Origin: Deinococcus detaillensis
Lineage (GTDB): Bacteria; Deinococcota; Deinococci; Deinococcales; Deinococcaceae
Assembly (NCBI RefSeq): GCF_007280555.1
Contig: NZ_VKDB01000005.1
Span: 124,001 to 188,000 of the forward strand
DNA: 64,000 bases
Direction: 5' to 3'
Both the position numbers and the translations under genes were made by a program. Positions within the stretch are counted from its first letter, which is position 1. Each line of letters begins with the position of its first letter. The notes below the pieces were generated by a model that was not told the origin of the DNA, ran no database searches, and saw nothing but the letters and a program-made list of their open reading frames with translations. This document shows positions 63,914 to 64,000 of this stretch, in pieces.

Positions 63914-64000
63914 GCTTCACCTCCCGGTGTGGTGAGAGCCAGCCGCAGCACGCAGCCCCGAAGGCTCACAGATGAGCTGACTCAGGATGCTTGGCCGCCA

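Overview
The window is chromosomal DNA from a Deinococcus species that is probably not D. radiodurans. The clearest marker is at the right end: a 129-residue XRE regulator (63524-63913, minus) that I recognise as DdrO, the repressor of the Deinococcus radiation/desiccation response, with Leu-Arg at residues 106-107 where the PprI/IrrE protease is known to cut. Other support is high GC, and about 25 genes whose start codon lies only 5-8 nt downstream of a TANNNT -10 element. That is the leaderless-mRNA architecture known from Deinococcus. A Thermus-type glucose ABC transporter also fits the phylum. I see no rRNA, intact tRNA, CRISPR array, prophage or intact insertion sequence.

Layout. 1-3584: end of treZ and treY (trehalose from glycogen-like glucans). 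3596-6221: a sigma-A promoter, a ZTP riboswitch with an intrinsic-terminator platform, then purH and folD. 6279-12369: M16C peptidase, ruvA, an LtrA-like membrane protein, an AcuI-type oxidoreductase. 12496-15645: SDR, a pair of SMR exporters with a divergent TetR gene and two TetR-type palindromes, a probable 163-bp MITE, an EamA transporter. 15697-17782: purU and a divergent M29 aminopeptidase. 17966-22771: ROK regulator and glucose/mannose-type ABC transporter without its ATPase. 22793-30493: secreted repeat protein, LysR, small membrane proteins, suhB, purB, a BON-LysM protein. 30561-38682: phosphoesterase, MeaB, a frameshifted DUF456 gene, glutaredoxin, lgt, acetyltransferase, queG, metallophosphoesterase. 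38689-44737: DinB-like protein, MIP channel, saccharopine/carboxynorspermidine dehydrogenase-like enzyme, mobA-like enzyme, a phosphatase coupled to a polyferredoxin. 44843-47508: a tightly coupled four-gene envelope operon without a familiar identity. 47676-55871: msrA, MFS, 5'-nucleotidase lipoprotein, DUF937 protein, a 32-residue microprotein gene, the RelA/SpoT homologue, a TPR-like protein. 55888-61198: DUF2071 protein, rplM-rpsI with a long leader, a run of small lineage-type genes, glgB. 61340-63913: hisB-hisH, PIG-L deacetylase, ddrO.

Functional threads. Glucan and trehalose metabolism (treZ, treY, glgB, glucose uptake); one-carbon and purine metabolism (ZTP switch-purH-folD, purU, purB); stress and repair (ruvA, ddrO, relA/spoT, msrA, trehalose).

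Four small genes under 60 codons are annotated from direct reading (25869-26045, 46565-46735, 52382-52480, 58606-58749). Two of them have their own near-perfect leaderless promoter. The most unusual items are the coupled envelope operon with its 56-residue membrane protein, the hairpin that buries the start site of the second SMR gene, the MITE that supplies the tetR stop codon, the 29-bp operator-like palindrome inside the sugar operon, and the histone-H1-like tail on GlgB.
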